This document shows, piece after piece, positions 42,777 to 52,034 of a stretch of DNA of 64,000 nucleotides; position 1 is the first letter of the stretch; every line of letters starts with the position of its first letter. The DNA is taken from NCBI GenBank assembly GCA_002699585.1, contig PABP01000011.1, forward strand, positions 62,001 to 126,000. The letters are read 5' to 3'. Both the position numbers and the translations under genes were made by a program. The notes beneath the pieces are model-generated. The model searched no databases. It saw only the letters and a list, made by a program, of their open reading frames with translations, and was not told the DNA's origin. Origin of the DNA: Anaerolineaceae bacterium. Lineage in GTDB: Bacteria; Chloroflexota; Anaerolineae; Aggregatilineales; Phototrophicaceae.

Positions 42777-44006
42777 CTAATTAATCGGGCGATAGTCGCC
42801 GCTGCTGTGGACGTAAACCTGCGTGGTGATCTCGCCGTTTGCGTCGGCACTGGCCCCTGTCCACTGGTAGACCCAACGCGCATCGCTGATGCTCAGGTTG
42901 ACGCAGCCGTGACTGCGACGATAACCGAACAGATTATGCCAGTAGGTCCCGTGCATGCTGATGCCGCCATCGAAGTACATCACCCAGGGGACATTTTCCA
43001 GGGCGTAGGCTTCGGGCGCACCCGTTGCGCCGGACATACCGTCGCTGGCCACCCGCGCCCATACTTCGAACAAGCCTTCGTTGGTGTCGAAGCCAGCCAG
43101 CCCACTACTAATGAGGGTCGCAAACACCGGGCGATCCTCTTCGTAAGCCACTAGCGATTGCTCGTACAGGTCGATGGCCACCCAGCGACCGCTGACGCCC
43201 TCAGGCCGCTCAATGGGTTTGATGACCGTCATGAAAACTTGCTTCACCCACTGGTCAGGGCCGACCATGTACCAGGTCCAGCCTTCGCTATCGACTTCCT
43301 CGGCATAGATGTTGAAGCGTTGGTGGTGCAGCGGAACCAGGCCGCTTTCACTGGTCGCGGGGCCGCCCGGATACAGGCTGGCCCAGATGCCCGTCGTATC
43401 TAGTACCCAGCCAAAGGGGTGGTTCCAGCCAGCGGGCAGCTCGACGCCCACAAATTCCGATGCGGCCACGTAGTAGCCATCATTCTTGCTGATCCATTCG
43501 CCTAGCTCGTTCTGAATCCAAGCGTCAGTTTCACCCTGCACATTGACGAAGTTGAAGCCTTCCGGGATGGTGCGCACGAAGTTGCCGCCGGGGCTGTCAT
43601 ATGCGGCGACCGCATGCGGACCAATGCGCCAGAATGTGTACTGGCTGAGTGTATAGCCATCGCGGTTAATGGGATCGACGTTGGGTTCCGGGAATTCCTC
43701 GATGATGGCGCGGCAGGCGTCACTGGTGGATTGACCAGGCACATAGCGGCATTCTTCTGGCTCGAAGACCTGCGCGACGGTGGCTTCTTCCGGCACGACG
43801 ACCGTTGCCTCGGCGGTGGGTTCAACAGCGGGCGCAGTGGTTGGCGCAAGGGTGGGGATGGCTGTTGGCGCGGCGCTCTCTGCTGCTGGGGTATTGGTAG
43901 CAAAGATGCTGCCGCCATCCTGAGCTTGCACACCGAGTAGCGGCATGCTGGCCAGCATCAGTAGGAGCAGTGTGCCAAAAACGAGATAAATACGAACTTT
44001 ATTCAT
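42777..44006 (-). CDS. Secreted L,D-transpeptidase (YkuD family)
   Basis: Makes 3-3 cross-links in peptidoglycan or attaches proteins to it. The 409-residue product has an N-terminal signal/anchor (about 5-30, ending GVQAQ), a long proline/threonine/alanine-rich linker (about 30-85), an SH3-like stretch, then the YkuD domain (about 275-400). The active-site motif is SHGCVN with Cys368, preceded by HGTYWHN. Start at 44006 has AGGTG upstream; the longer ORF adds 38 residues before the signal. It converges on the lipoprotein gene. Confidence 0.85.
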   Translation of the reverse strand: MNKVRIYLVFGTLLLLMLASMPLLGVQAQDGGSIFATNTPAAESAAPTAIPTLAPTTAPAVEPTAEATVVVPEEATVAQVFEPEECRYVPGQSTSDACRAIIEEFPEPNVDPINRDGYTLSQYTFWRIGPHAVAAYDSPGGNFVRTIPEGFNFVNVQGETDAWIQNELGEWISKNDGYYVAASEFVGVELPAGWNHPFGWVLDTTGIWASLYPGGPATSESGLVPLHHQRFNIYAEEVDSEGWTWYMVGPDQWVKQVFMTVIKPIERPEGVSGRWVAIDLYEQSLVAYEEDRPVFATLISSGLAGFDTNEGLFEVWARVASDGMSGATGAPEAYALENVPWVMYFDGGISMHGTYWHNLFGYRRSHGCVNLSISDARWVYQWTGASADANGEITTQVYVHSSGDYRPIN

Positions 44007-44375
44007 GGACGCACCTGAGTCAATAGAGTCGGAAGGATGATGATCTGCGTAGCATAGTCTGCCTAGCAGGGTTTTGCATGATAGTTGACATACGCGAAAA
44101 ATCGCCGCGTATGATACCATGTTTTTAGCAAATATAAGGTCATGTTGCCTGACGGTTGACCATCGATTTTACCTCACAAGAGGCTTATGCTTCCTACATC
44201 GTGTCAGGCGAGTGTTACAAAAGGCTTGCAAGGGCTTTGAACTGATCTTATCTAGGGACTAATGAGCAGCCCATGTATAATTAAATGCTGATTAGATTAA
44301 TCAGTGCAGACACAACACGTAGGCTATTGCCTGCGTATATATAATGAGCACGCCGCAACAAGTGAGGCGCGATCT
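44007..44375. promoter_or_regulatory. 369-bp divergent intergenic region
   Basis: This gap separates the L,D-transpeptidase and racemase-like genes. It contains TATAAT (44276-44281) as a possible -10 for the plus-strand gene, followed by ctgatta-gat-taatcag (44288-44304), an inverted repeat well placed to be an operator. No clear -35 at standard spacing was found. Nothing else was recognised. Confidence 0.4.
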
Positions 44376-45710
44376 ATGACAGACAGTACCAACAACAACC
44401 AACCGTCCCAGCCAGCTACCGAGGAGCGCCATCTGGTGCGCAACCTGGTCGCCGGGGCGACGATGATCGGCAGTGCGATGGTCGCCTATGAAGCGGCCCG
44501 CCGCGTCAAAACCCGCCTGCAACTACGAGATTATAAATATTATCACGATGCCTTTGCTGGGCGCGAGATGCCGTTCGCCTATGTCGATCTGGACGCGCTC
44601 GACACCAACATCGCGACCATTGTCCAGCAAGCCGGTAATAAAACCGTGCGCGTTAGCTCCAAGTCGGTGCGCAGCGTCAGCATTTTGAAATACATTCTGG
44701 CAGCCCATCCCAGGATTAAAGGCGTCCAGGCTTATACCGCGCCGGAGGCCGTCTATCTGGCGGAGCAGGGCATTGACGATATTATCGTCAGCTTCCCCAC
44801 CTGGAATGAAGACCACATTGAAGCTGTCGCCAATATGATCCGGCGCGGCAAGGTGATTAACTTGCTGGTGGATAGCTTTGAGCATGTGCATCGTCTGGAA
44901 ACCATCGCCGAACGTTTAGACATCAACCTGCCTGTGTGCCTGGATATGGACGTGTCGTCAGATTATCCGGGTGGGCGTTTTGGCGTGTGGCGCAGCCCAA
45001 TCCGTACTGTGCGACAGGCCATTGCCATCATTGATGCCCTTGAGCACTCCAACCACCTTTATCTGGATGGCATTCGCGGTTACGAAGCCCAGATTGCCGA
45101 TATTCCCGATGATGAACCCGGTCGCTTTTTCAATAATTTGCGGCTGCGGATTCTCAAACGCCAGTCCATGCAAGAGGTGATGACCACTCGTGCGGAAGTC
45201 GCAGCTGTTTTACAAACCAGCGGCATTCTGCTGCGTTATGTGAACGGCGGCGGCAGCGGTAGCATCGCCATGACCGCCGCCGACCCGGTCGTCAGTGAAA
45301 TTTCGGTTGGCAGTGGCTTCTATGGCCCGCACCTGTACGATCACTACAACGGCATCGACTTTGAACCTGCCGCCGGATTCGCTATTGAAGTCGTCCGGCG
45401 GGCAGCCCATGATATCTATACGTGTCTGGGTGGCGGTTACGTCGCCAGCGGCGGCGTCAATCGTAATAAGCTGCCCAAGCCCTACCTGCCGGACGGCGCT
45501 TTCCTGCTCGACATAGAAGGCGCAGGTGAGGCCCAGACGCCCGTGCGTTATGTCGGCCCGGAGAAACTCAGCCTGGGTGACCCGATCTTTATGCGCCATG
45601 CCAAGGCTGGCGAACTCTGCGAACATTTTAATACGCTGCTGTTGCTTAAAGATGGCGAAATCATCGATGAGGTGACGACATATCGGGGCGATGGCCAGAT
45701 GTTTCTCTAG
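44376..45710 (+). CDS. PLP-dependent alanine racemase N-domain / D-threonine aldolase-like protein
   Basis: The 444-residue product resembles the D-threonine aldolase/amino acid racemase group (fold type III PLP enzymes). PFAYVDLDALDTNIATI is the family start, the PLP lysine is Lys96 in VSSKSVRS, and GSGFYGPHLYD and SGGVNRNKLPKPYLP match the C-terminal beta domain. Residues 1-45 are an extra N-terminal segment with a weak hydrophobic helix (NLVAGATMIGSAMVAYEAA), which may associate with the membrane. Start at 44376 has GAGG upstream. It converges on a small DUF5990-like gene across a bidirectional terminator. Confidence 0.75.
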   Translation: MTDSTNNNQPSQPATEERHLVRNLVAGATMIGSAMVAYEAARRVKTRLQLRDYKYYHDAFAGREMPFAYVDLDALDTNIATIVQQAGNKTVRVSSKSVRSVSILKYILAAHPRIKGVQAYTAPEAVYLAEQGIDDIIVSFPTWNEDHIEAVANMIRRGKVINLLVDSFEHVHRLETIAERLDINLPVCLDMDVSSDYPGGRFGVWRSPIRTVRQAIAIIDALEHSNHLYLDGIRGYEAQIADIPDDEPGRFFNNLRLRILKRQSMQEVMTTRAEVAAVLQTSGILLRYVNGGGSGSIAMTAADPVVSEISVGSGFYGPHLYDHYNGIDFEPAAGFAIEVVRRAAHDIYTCLGGGYVASGGVNRNKLPKPYLPDGAFLLDIEGAGEAQTPVRYVGPEKLSLGDPIFMRHAKAGELCEHFNTLLLLKDGEIIDEVTTYRGDGQMFL

Positions 45711-45773
45711 GGGCAATGTTCAAATATAGCGCACGATAAATAGGTGCTGCTGCAAAAACATAGTGATGACCAA

Positions 45774-45801
45774 AAGGGCGTGACAGATCTGTCGCGCCCT
45801 T
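45774..45801. terminator. Bidirectional terminator
   Basis: aagggcg (45774-45780) pairs with cgccctt (45795-45801), with a perfect inner gacaga/tctgtc palindrome. It serves the convergent racemase-like and DUF5990-like genes. Confidence 0.75.
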
Positions 45802-45812
45802 AGTTTATCTGC

Positions 45813-46217
45813 TCATGCTTCGTCTTGTTTGACGACCCAACCATCGCCCATCAACGGCTCGGTGGCGGTGCTGCGACCATCGACTGAGGCTTCCAGGGGC
45901 GCACCGCTCTTGGCAGCTTCCAGCGCTTGCTTCCACGTAATCGTATTGAGCGGGACTTTGATGCGTCGCAAAGTGCGATCCTCGACCATGTTGGTCAAAT
46001 ATAGGAATCGCTCGCGGGCGTTGCCATTTGCGTAGGGGCCACTGAAGTTAGCCTGCCCGGTGACCGCTTGCTTGACGGGCATCTCTACGCTGAAGCGTAT
46101 CTTCTTGTCGTCGATGGGTTCGCCTGGGAGTAAATTGTGGTCACTATCCTGTAGACCAAATTGTCCCGGTGGCGGGTTCTCGCAGATGATGTGCAGGGTG
46201 ACTGTTTTTCCGGCCAT
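45813..46217 (-). CDS. Small cytoplasmic protein, DUF5990-like
   Basis: The 134-residue product has no signal or membrane segment. It opens VTLHIICENPPPGQFGLQD and contains FSGPYANGNARERFLYLTN, phrases that resemble the DUF5990 family; I am not sure. Function is unknown. It lies downstream of the HpaI aldolase gene on the same strand with 48 bases between them, so they may be one unit. Confidence 0.5.
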   Translation of the reverse strand: MAGKTVTLHIICENPPPGQFGLQDSDHNLLPGEPIDDKKIRFSVEMPVKQAVTGQANFSGPYANGNARERFLYLTNMVEDRTLRRIKVPLNTITWKQALEAAKSGAPLEASVDGRSTATEPLMGDGWVVKQDEA

Positions 46218-46265
46218 AATTGCCTCATTCCTGCTGTGGTTTACTCTATTTTATCATGATGGCCG

Positions 46266-47033
46266 TTAGGTCAGGCCTTGGCGCGTTTCGTTGACCAACT
46301 GCTGAGCATACTCACTGAGGATCATGCCATCGGTTTTGACGGTGACCATTTGGTAGCCGCGCCCGATCATCTCCTGGGAATATTGCGGCGAAACAGTGAA
46401 CAGACCGGCGACGATATTGTTTTTCTCGCAGACCTCGGCAATGCGGTCCAGGGCGGCGTTCAGTTGGCTGTCGTCACTCACATAGCCAAACTGTCCGGTC
46501 AGGTTCAGGCGCAAATCGCCCGCGCCGACAAAGATCATGTCCAGGCCGGGTGTGCTGGCGATGTCCTCTAGGTTTTCCATAGCTTCGGCAGTTTCGACCA
46601 TAGCAATCGTCAGGACTTCTTCATTGGCATGTTCGGTGTAGTCCGGGCCACCATAGATCACACCGCGTGTGGGTCCCAGGCTGCGATACCCTTGCGGTGG
46701 GTAGTGGCAGGCCCCGACGAAGGCTTCGCACTCGGCGCGAGTATTGATCATTGGGCAGATGATGCCATAGGCCCCTGCATCCAGCAGGCGCATGATGACG
46801 CCCGGTTCGTTCCAGTTGACGCGGGCTAAGGGTACCGTTTCCGTACTGCTAATGACCTGCATCATCTGCACGGCGCTTTCCATACCGTGTAAGCCGTGCT
46901 GCATGTCGATGGTCAGGCAGTCCCAACCGGCATGGGCCATGAGTTCGGCTGTCCAGGTGTTGGGGATTTGCAACCAGCCATTGAGCGCGACACCGCCTTC
47001 TGCCCATAACTGCCGTAATTTATTCGGTCGCAT
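46266..47033 (-). CDS. HpcH/HpaI-family aldolase
   Basis: A metal-dependent class II aldolase of 255 residues that cleaves or forms 2-keto-3-deoxy acids. Family landmarks are LNGWLQIPNTWTAELMAHAGWDCLTIDMQHG at the start, the ARVNWNEP and AYGIICPMINT strands, MVETAEAMENLE with the metal-binding glutamate, and DMIFVGAGDLRLNLT with the aspartate. Start at 47033 is chosen because it begins the family N-terminus, with AGAAAG upstream; the ORF runs 31 codons farther back. Substrate is not determinable here. Confidence 0.85.
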   Translation of the reverse strand: MRPNKLRQLWAEGGVALNGWLQIPNTWTAELMAHAGWDCLTIDMQHGLHGMESAVQMMQVISSTETVPLARVNWNEPGVIMRLLDAGAYGIICPMINTRAECEAFVGACHYPPQGYRSLGPTRGVIYGGPDYTEHANEEVLTIAMVETAEAMENLEDIASTPGLDMIFVGAGDLRLNLTGQFGYVSDDSQLNAALDRIAEVCEKNNIVAGLFTVSPQYSQEMIGRGYQMVTVKTDGMILSEYAQQLVNETRQGLT

Positions 47034-47222
47034 GATGATTTCTTTCTGACATTTTGTTGTTCTAAGTATTGGCTTGCACCATAACCAGTCCGCCGCATTT
47101 GCACAAGCAATTGGACTGTGTGTCACGCTAAGATCATGACGATGACGACCTTAATCATTGGCGAGTATAAACCCGCATATGATTAAAATATGTTCATGTG
47201 CTTATACTAAGGGCCCCCTATC

Positions 47223-47633
47223 GTGGTTGATACGAAACCGGGATTTGAATGGTATATGCGCGATGATGGCATCATCGTGTATCACTTTGCGGATTCGCGC
47301 CGCGTGACCATCGACAAATTTGCTGAAACCCTGCGCGAACATCGGGACGCCTATACTGCCGCATCAAAAGCCATTAAGCGCCTCTGGTATTTTTCTGATG
47401 ACATGATGCCTACGCCTTATGCAGTCAAGACGGCCATGCAGCTCGCCAAGGAAATGCCCCCAACGCTGCGTTCCCAGATCGCCTGTGTGTTGGCCAACAC
47501 GCGCATTAATACAATGATTCGGTATATCTTCACCCAGATTGATGCCCGCAAAGACTATATCCATTTTTTCGATGACGAAGCCAGCGCGCTGGAATGGCTG
47601 CTAACAACGGAATCCCCGATTGAGTCCCCTTAG
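47223..47633 (+). CDS. Small uncharacterised protein, possibly STAS/SpoIIAA-like
   Basis: The 136-residue soluble product starts at GTG 47223 with AAGGG upstream. The text (GFEWYMRDDGIIVYHFADSRRVTIDKF followed by an alternating beta/alpha pattern ending HFFDDEASALEWL) resembles STAS-like SpoIIAA proteins, in which a terminal 'F.d..eAl.WL' helix is common. No function is claimed. It precedes a 237-base gap and the histidine kinase gene. Confidence 0.55.
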   Translation: MVDTKPGFEWYMRDDGIIVYHFADSRRVTIDKFAETLREHRDAYTAASKAIKRLWYFSDDMMPTPYAVKTAMQLAKEMPPTLRSQIACVLANTRINTMIRYIFTQIDARKDYIHFFDDEASALEWLLTTESPIESP

Positions 47634-47703
47634 ATGGGCATCCTCCCAAAGCAACCTGTAGCTGCATTGAAGGACCTCATCTTCCTTGCGAAGTTCCTTA
47701 CCC

Positions 47704-47723
47704 TTAAGGTTTAGAAACCTTAA
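47704..47723. promoter_or_regulatory. Hairpin upstream of the histidine kinase
   Basis: ttaaggtt (47704-47711) pairs with aaccttaa (47716-47723), loop taga. It could terminate the small gene before it or mark the start of the diterpene operon's leader. Confidence 0.35.
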
Positions 47724-47870
47724 TAATCCAATCAGGCATTTTCTGTAACAATAGTCAATAGAAATGCCTCGTAATACGGATAAGCCAGCCAGTTTATCCC
47801 CCTGGCGTCGTGCGTCAGCCAGCGCACGATCATTGTGACGAGGTGGACACATCGTTAGCGATTAGCCCAT

Positions 47871-49481
47871 GTGGCTTCTAGCATTAAAGAGAAATCTGCT
47901 TTGAATACTGTAGTTGATATGAACGGTATAACACCTCAACTCAATGAGGGACAAGAGCCTGCCCCGGAAGATGTGGCAAAGCACCATCTTCTCTCATTTG
48001 AGAGCAGCCTCTGGAACCGATTGACGGCGCCTACTGCGCGCTTAAAGGATATGGAAGAGCGTCGTCGTGCGCAGTTCCTGGCCGGGTTGATGATTTTCCT
48101 GATACCGGTTGCTGTGCTTGGTTTATTCCTTTCGTCATATTTTGACCCCACGCCAAGTGAGTTTTATACGGAACAAGACGCCATCTTTATGGGGACGATG
48201 GCCACGACGATTGTTGGATTGTGTGGGGTTTATTTGCTCAGTCGCACAGTCTATTTCAACATCGGATCGATTGTTGTGCTCTTGCTAATTTTTGGCGGGG
48301 CGATGGGGTTGTCAATTTTTTCACCGGATGGCCGCTACACGATCTTGCCATTCCTATCGCTGTCGATTTTGTTGGCGAGTTTGCTCTTCCCACCGGGCAT
48401 CATTATCCCGATAGCGGTGGTGGCTAACATAGCGGGTATTTTGACGCCGATTATTGCGAAGATCCCATATAGCGATGATGACTTTGACGTTATTGTGTTC
48501 AATCTCATCATGTCTGTGCTGATTGTGGCATCGGCTTCAATTCGTCACAAATATATTGAGCGTGTGGAGCAGCAAAAGGGCCTGTTAGACAAGGTCGTCG
48601 TGCAGCTAGAAGATGCTCGCGATAACTTAGAAGTGCGCGTCCAGGAACGTACGGCCAAGCTCAAGGCGATCAACGAGGAACTCAAACGTTTTACGTACAT
48701 CATGTCGCATGATCTTCGCAACCATCTGGTGAACTTCAATGGGTTTGCTGAGGAACTGCGCTATTCAGTGGATGCAATCACTGAGACGATTGACGAGGTC
48801 GATAGTTCGCTGACACCACCCCAACAAGCGTCATTAAACGAACATCTGCGGGAAGATATTCCTGAATACCTAGCTTACATCAATACGTCTGTGGACCAAA
48901 TGAAGCGTATGGTCGATGCCATGTTGACCCTGGCCCGTATGGAAAGCCGGGAGTTGCAGCCCGAACCCATCGAAATGCGCGGCTTGGTGCGAGAAGTGCT
49001 CACATCACTTTCTACGGAAATTCGTGAGAAAGATGTGCAAATTGTGACCAACGTGCTGCCAGGTGTGTTCGCGGATCGCTTCTCGCTGGAGCGCATTTTT
49101 ACCAATTTGATCCATAACGCTGTGATTTATTCCTCGCCAGAGCGTCAGCCGATCATCACTGTGGGCGGCTATCGCGACAGCGATGCAACGTATTTCTACG
49201 TTCAGGACAACGGTGTTGGCATTGATCCAGCAGAAACAACCGCTATTTTCGATATCTTTAAGCGTGCTGGCGACAACAACGTCTCTGGTGATGGCATGGG
49301 ATTGGCCCTGGTCAAAAATCTGATAACCCGTCATCGCGGCACGATCCGCTGTGATTCTCAGGTGGGTATTGGTTCACGCTTCACCTTTTCCATCGCGGAT
49401 GACCTTGTAAACGAAGAATTATCCGAGCAGACCGCGCTAAGCAAACCTGCTGACAGCGCTCCGCCCGTCAACGCCTTGTAG
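47871..49481 (+). CDS. Membrane sensor histidine kinase, first gene of the diterpene operon
   Basis: A signal-transducing kinase of about 536 residues. An N-terminal soluble segment is followed by about six hydrophobic helices (about 65-220), a coiled coil (about 228-270, VEQQKGLLDKVVVQLEDARDN...), and a HisKA domain with phospho-acceptor His280 in MSHDLRNHL. The HATPase domain has FTNLIHNAVIYSS (N box), YVQDNGVGID (G1) and GDGMGLALVKNL (G2). No receiver or response regulator gene is adjacent. The start is uncertain: GTG 47871 has no good site, and ATG 47919 is an alternative. The stop is 9 bases before the diterpene cyclase start, whose ribosome site overlaps this gene's stop. Confidence 0.8.
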   Translation: MASSIKEKSALNTVVDMNGITPQLNEGQEPAPEDVAKHHLLSFESSLWNRLTAPTARLKDMEERRRAQFLAGLMIFLIPVAVLGLFLSSYFDPTPSEFYTEQDAIFMGTMATTIVGLCGVYLLSRTVYFNIGSIVVLLLIFGGAMGLSIFSPDGRYTILPFLSLSILLASLLFPPGIIIPIAVVANIAGILTPIIAKIPYSDDDFDVIVFNLIMSVLIVASASIRHKYIERVEQQKGLLDKVVVQLEDARDNLEVRVQERTAKLKAINEELKRFTYIMSHDLRNHLVNFNGFAEELRYSVDAITETIDEVDSSLTPPQQASLNEHLREDIPEYLAYINTSVDQMKRMVDAMLTLARMESRELQPEPIEMRGLVREVLTSLSTEIREKDVQIVTNVLPGVFADRFSLERIFTNLIHNAVIYSSPERQPIITVGGYRDSDATYFYVQDNGVGIDPAETTAIFDIFKRAGDNNVSGDGMGLALVKNLITRHRGTIRCDSQVGIGSRFTFSIADDLVNEELSEQTALSKPADSAPPVNAL

Positions 49482-49490
49482 GAGATAGAG

Positions 49491-51050
49491 ATGTCATCGC
49501 AACAACACAACCCTCATCAAAATACCCCCATTACCCATCTCGATCAGGTCGTCGATTTGGTAAGCGAAGGCGGCTGGCTGGATACCGATTTGTACAGCAC
49601 GGCCTGGGTAGCGATGGTTCCTTCATTAGAAAATCGCAGCCGTCCAGCCTGGCCGCAAGCGCTGGCCTATGTTCGCGAAAGCCAACTGGGTGATGGCTCC
49701 TGGGGCGATCCACAGATCTATTATGCCCATGCCCGTGTCATCAATACGATGGCCGCGATTATCGCCTTACGCCAATGGTCCTTCCCTGGTGACGAAGCGC
49801 GCATTGGCCGCGGGTTGGCCGCGCTACACCGTGACATGCTGCAAATTCCTAAAGAAGTCCATCAGCCGATTGGCTTTGAGTTGATCTTCCCGAGCTTATT
49901 GGCTCGGCTGGGGGAGACTTCCGAGCAGTTCCCGCCGGAAGTGCTGAACCTGATTGACCAACTGCGTACCCAGAAAATGTCCCTCATCAATTCATTGACG
50001 CCAGACCCGAAAAAGCCGCATGCCTGGTGGTTTAGCATGGAGATGCTGCCAACCTCGGAACTGGCGACCTTGCAGGAGCAGTTCCTGGATGACGTTGGTT
50101 CGGTGGCGACATCCCCGGCGGCCACAGCGGCTTTGCTGCGCGCGCGTCGTTTGCTGGGTTGGGATAGCCCCCATGCGGCTGATTATTTGCAGCGCTTACT
50201 GGACAAAGGCAACGGCGCGGTGCCCTTCGCGTGGCCGGTTGAGATTTTCGAGCAGTTATGGATGCTGGATACCTATCGGCGCGCCGGATACAGCCCCGAT
50301 GATAAGCCGGAGTTCAGGCCGCTACTGGATTCGCTCTATAAACAGTGGCAAGCAGGTAAACCGGGCCTGTCCTATAGTGCCATGTTCCCGATCAATGATG
50401 GGGACATCACGGCGATTGGTTATACGGTGCTGACCTGGGGCGGTTATGACATCTCTGATGATCCGTTGTTGGCCCTATGGGGTGATGACGACGATTGCAG
50501 CAAGACCTATCCCAATGAACTGGGCGCGTCGGTATCGACCAACATCCACATGCTGACGGCGCTGCGCTCGCAACCGGGTATGCCACGCTTGCAGTACATC
50601 GACAAGATCAACCGCTGGTTGGCCTCACAGGTCAAGCAAGAGACGCTCTTCGATGATAAGTGGCATTTATCACCGTTCTATACCGTGTCACATGCGCTGT
50701 CGGCCTTCCAGGGCTTGAATCCGGCGCTGGCCAATGAATGCATGACCTTCATTTTGGCACATCAGCAGCAAGATGGTGGCTGGAGTTGGTTTGGTCCCAG
50801 TACGCTGGAAGAAACGGCACATTGCATCCTGGCATTGCATGAAGTCCATAAACTGGGATTGCTCAAAGATCCGGCCTACATCACCTGTGCCGCAGAAACT
50901 TTCCGTGAATTGGCGTCACAGCCAGTCCCACGCATGTGGATTGGCAAGGCGCTCTATCATCCGACAAAAATCGTCGATGCGCTGGTCGATGCGACCTCGC
51001 ATGTGCTCGCTGAATATGGCGTGCATCTGACGATCACCCATGCTAGCTAA
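49491..51050 (+). CDS. Class II diterpene cyclase (halimadienyl/kolavenyl diphosphate synthase-like)
   Basis: Probably cyclises geranylgeranyl diphosphate to a bicyclic diphosphate. The 519-residue product is built of squalene-cyclase-type repeats (QLGDGSWG near 65, QQDGGWSWFGPSTLEETAHC near 430). It matches the Mycobacterium tuberculosis enzyme Rv3377c in many places as I recall that sequence: DLYSTAWVAMVP, GFELIFPSLLARL, ASVSTNIHMLTALR, DDKWHLSPFYT and MWIGKALYHP. The acid motif is Asp303-Gly-Asp305-Ile306-Thr-Ala, i.e. DxDIT where most class II cyclases have DxDDT; Rv3377c has DxDTT, so a hydroxyl or aliphatic fourth residue is tolerated. Start has AGGAG. It is second in a four-gene operon. 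Confidence 0.85.
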   Translation: MSSQQHNPHQNTPITHLDQVVDLVSEGGWLDTDLYSTAWVAMVPSLENRSRPAWPQALAYVRESQLGDGSWGDPQIYYAHARVINTMAAIIALRQWSFPGDEARIGRGLAALHRDMLQIPKEVHQPIGFELIFPSLLARLGETSEQFPPEVLNLIDQLRTQKMSLINSLTPDPKKPHAWWFSMEMLPTSELATLQEQFLDDVGSVATSPAATAALLRARRLLGWDSPHAADYLQRLLDKGNGAVPFAWPVEIFEQLWMLDTYRRAGYSPDDKPEFRPLLDSLYKQWQAGKPGLSYSAMFPINDGDITAIGYTVLTWGGYDISDDPLLALWGDDDDCSKTYPNELGASVSTNIHMLTALRSQPGMPRLQYIDKINRWLASQVKQETLFDDKWHLSPFYTVSHALSAFQGLNPALANECMTFILAHQQQDGGWSWFGPSTLEETAHCILALHEVHKLGLLKDPAYITCAAETFRELASQPVPRMWIGKALYHPTKIVDALVDATSHVLAEYGVHLTITHAS

Positions 51051-51076
51051 GCGATCAATCAGGAGCACGTATCTAT

Positions 51077-52018
51077 ATGCAAGCAACTGCTACCTCGGCT
51101 CATACTTCAGACGCACCTACTTACCCGACCGAGGCCGAGTTCCAGACCTGGGCACACGACGACGTCAGGCCCCATACGGTCAATAAGTCGGTCATCTTTT
51201 CGCCAGGTGGCTCGTCGCGCTGGTACTTCCTGGAATATGGCAACATGCAAGAGGGGTACTTCCAGCCGGATCGCTTCCTGGCGTATTCACAGGCGGTGTT
51301 CAAGCGTATTGTTGAAATTGCTGCGATGATGATGGCCGATGGCGTCAAGAACGTATTCGTGATTGCCATCACGCCCAAAATCAGCGAACGTACGCCGGAG
51401 TATCGCCAGTTTGTGGCCGATAGCCTGCGGCTGATGGCTGACCACGATGCGCAATTGCTATATGCCGAGGCGAGCATGCGAGTCGGCTTCAAAGGGCGCT
51501 GGCATGATGTACTCGACAATTACGAGATCCCTGATGTGTACGATGCTTTTGTGGAAGCCGAAGCAGCCACCGCCAATGGCGAACACAACCTGTTCTGGTG
51601 CACGCAGGAAGACCCGATTCCGGCACCGTTGACACCCTTCGTTCAGGACTACTTGCAGGCCAACAATCGCATGCCGGACCAGGCCGAATTGTGTGAAGCC
51701 TACTATGGCGAACCCGTCACCCATGCGGATATGTTCATCAGCAACAACAAACCGAGCGTAACTGGTCAGGTGCCGCCATTACTCAGCGTGGGCGACCTTT
51801 ATTTCACAGTTAGCCCATGTTTGTACCTCAATCAGTCGGATTGGCGACGCATTTTGTACGATCATGTCTTCGCCCGCCGCGTGACCTACCGCGACTATCG
51901 TAAAATCACCGAAGACTCGGTCGCTAATTTGCGCGATTACTACGAGAGCAACCGGGGCAAAGTCATCGGCGTGGGTGCTTTCCATCCCGATACCCAGACC
52001 TGGCGGCCTACCAACTGA
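51077..52018 (+). CDS. Rv3378c-like diterpene synthase (tuberculosinol/kolavelool synthase family)
   Basis: Expected to act on the bicyclic diphosphate from the preceding enzyme, releasing an alcohol or transferring the diterpenyl group to an acceptor. The 313-residue product has the cis-prenyltransferase-like family pattern. Strong matches to Rv3378c as I remember it are EAYYGEPVTHADMFI, LYFTVSPCLYL, WRRILYDHVFARRV and RGKVIGVGAFH. At the N-terminal active site the text is FSPGGSSRW where Rv3378c has FPFDGTRRW, so the catalytic Asp34 of Rv3378c aligns with Gly44 here. AGGAG is 11 bases upstream. It lies 26 bases after the cyclase gene. Herpetosiphon aurantiacus has a comparable pair making kolavelool. 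Confidence 0.8.
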   Translation: MQATATSAHTSDAPTYPTEAEFQTWAHDDVRPHTVNKSVIFSPGGSSRWYFLEYGNMQEGYFQPDRFLAYSQAVFKRIVEIAAMMMADGVKNVFVIAITPKISERTPEYRQFVADSLRLMADHDAQLLYAEASMRVGFKGRWHDVLDNYEIPDVYDAFVEAEAATANGEHNLFWCTQEDPIPAPLTPFVQDYLQANNRMPDQAELCEAYYGEPVTHADMFISNNKPSVTGQVPPLLSVGDLYFTVSPCLYLNQSDWRRILYDHVFARRVTYRDYRKITEDSVANLRDYYESNRGKVIGVGAFHPDTQTWRPTN

Positions 52019-52034
52019 TCTTTTAGGACGACTT

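Noticed and set aside
50397-50414. Class II cyclase inactivated by loss of DxDD
   Set aside because: The middle general-acid aspartate is kept, and Rv3377c works with DxDTT, so the change is a variant, not a loss.
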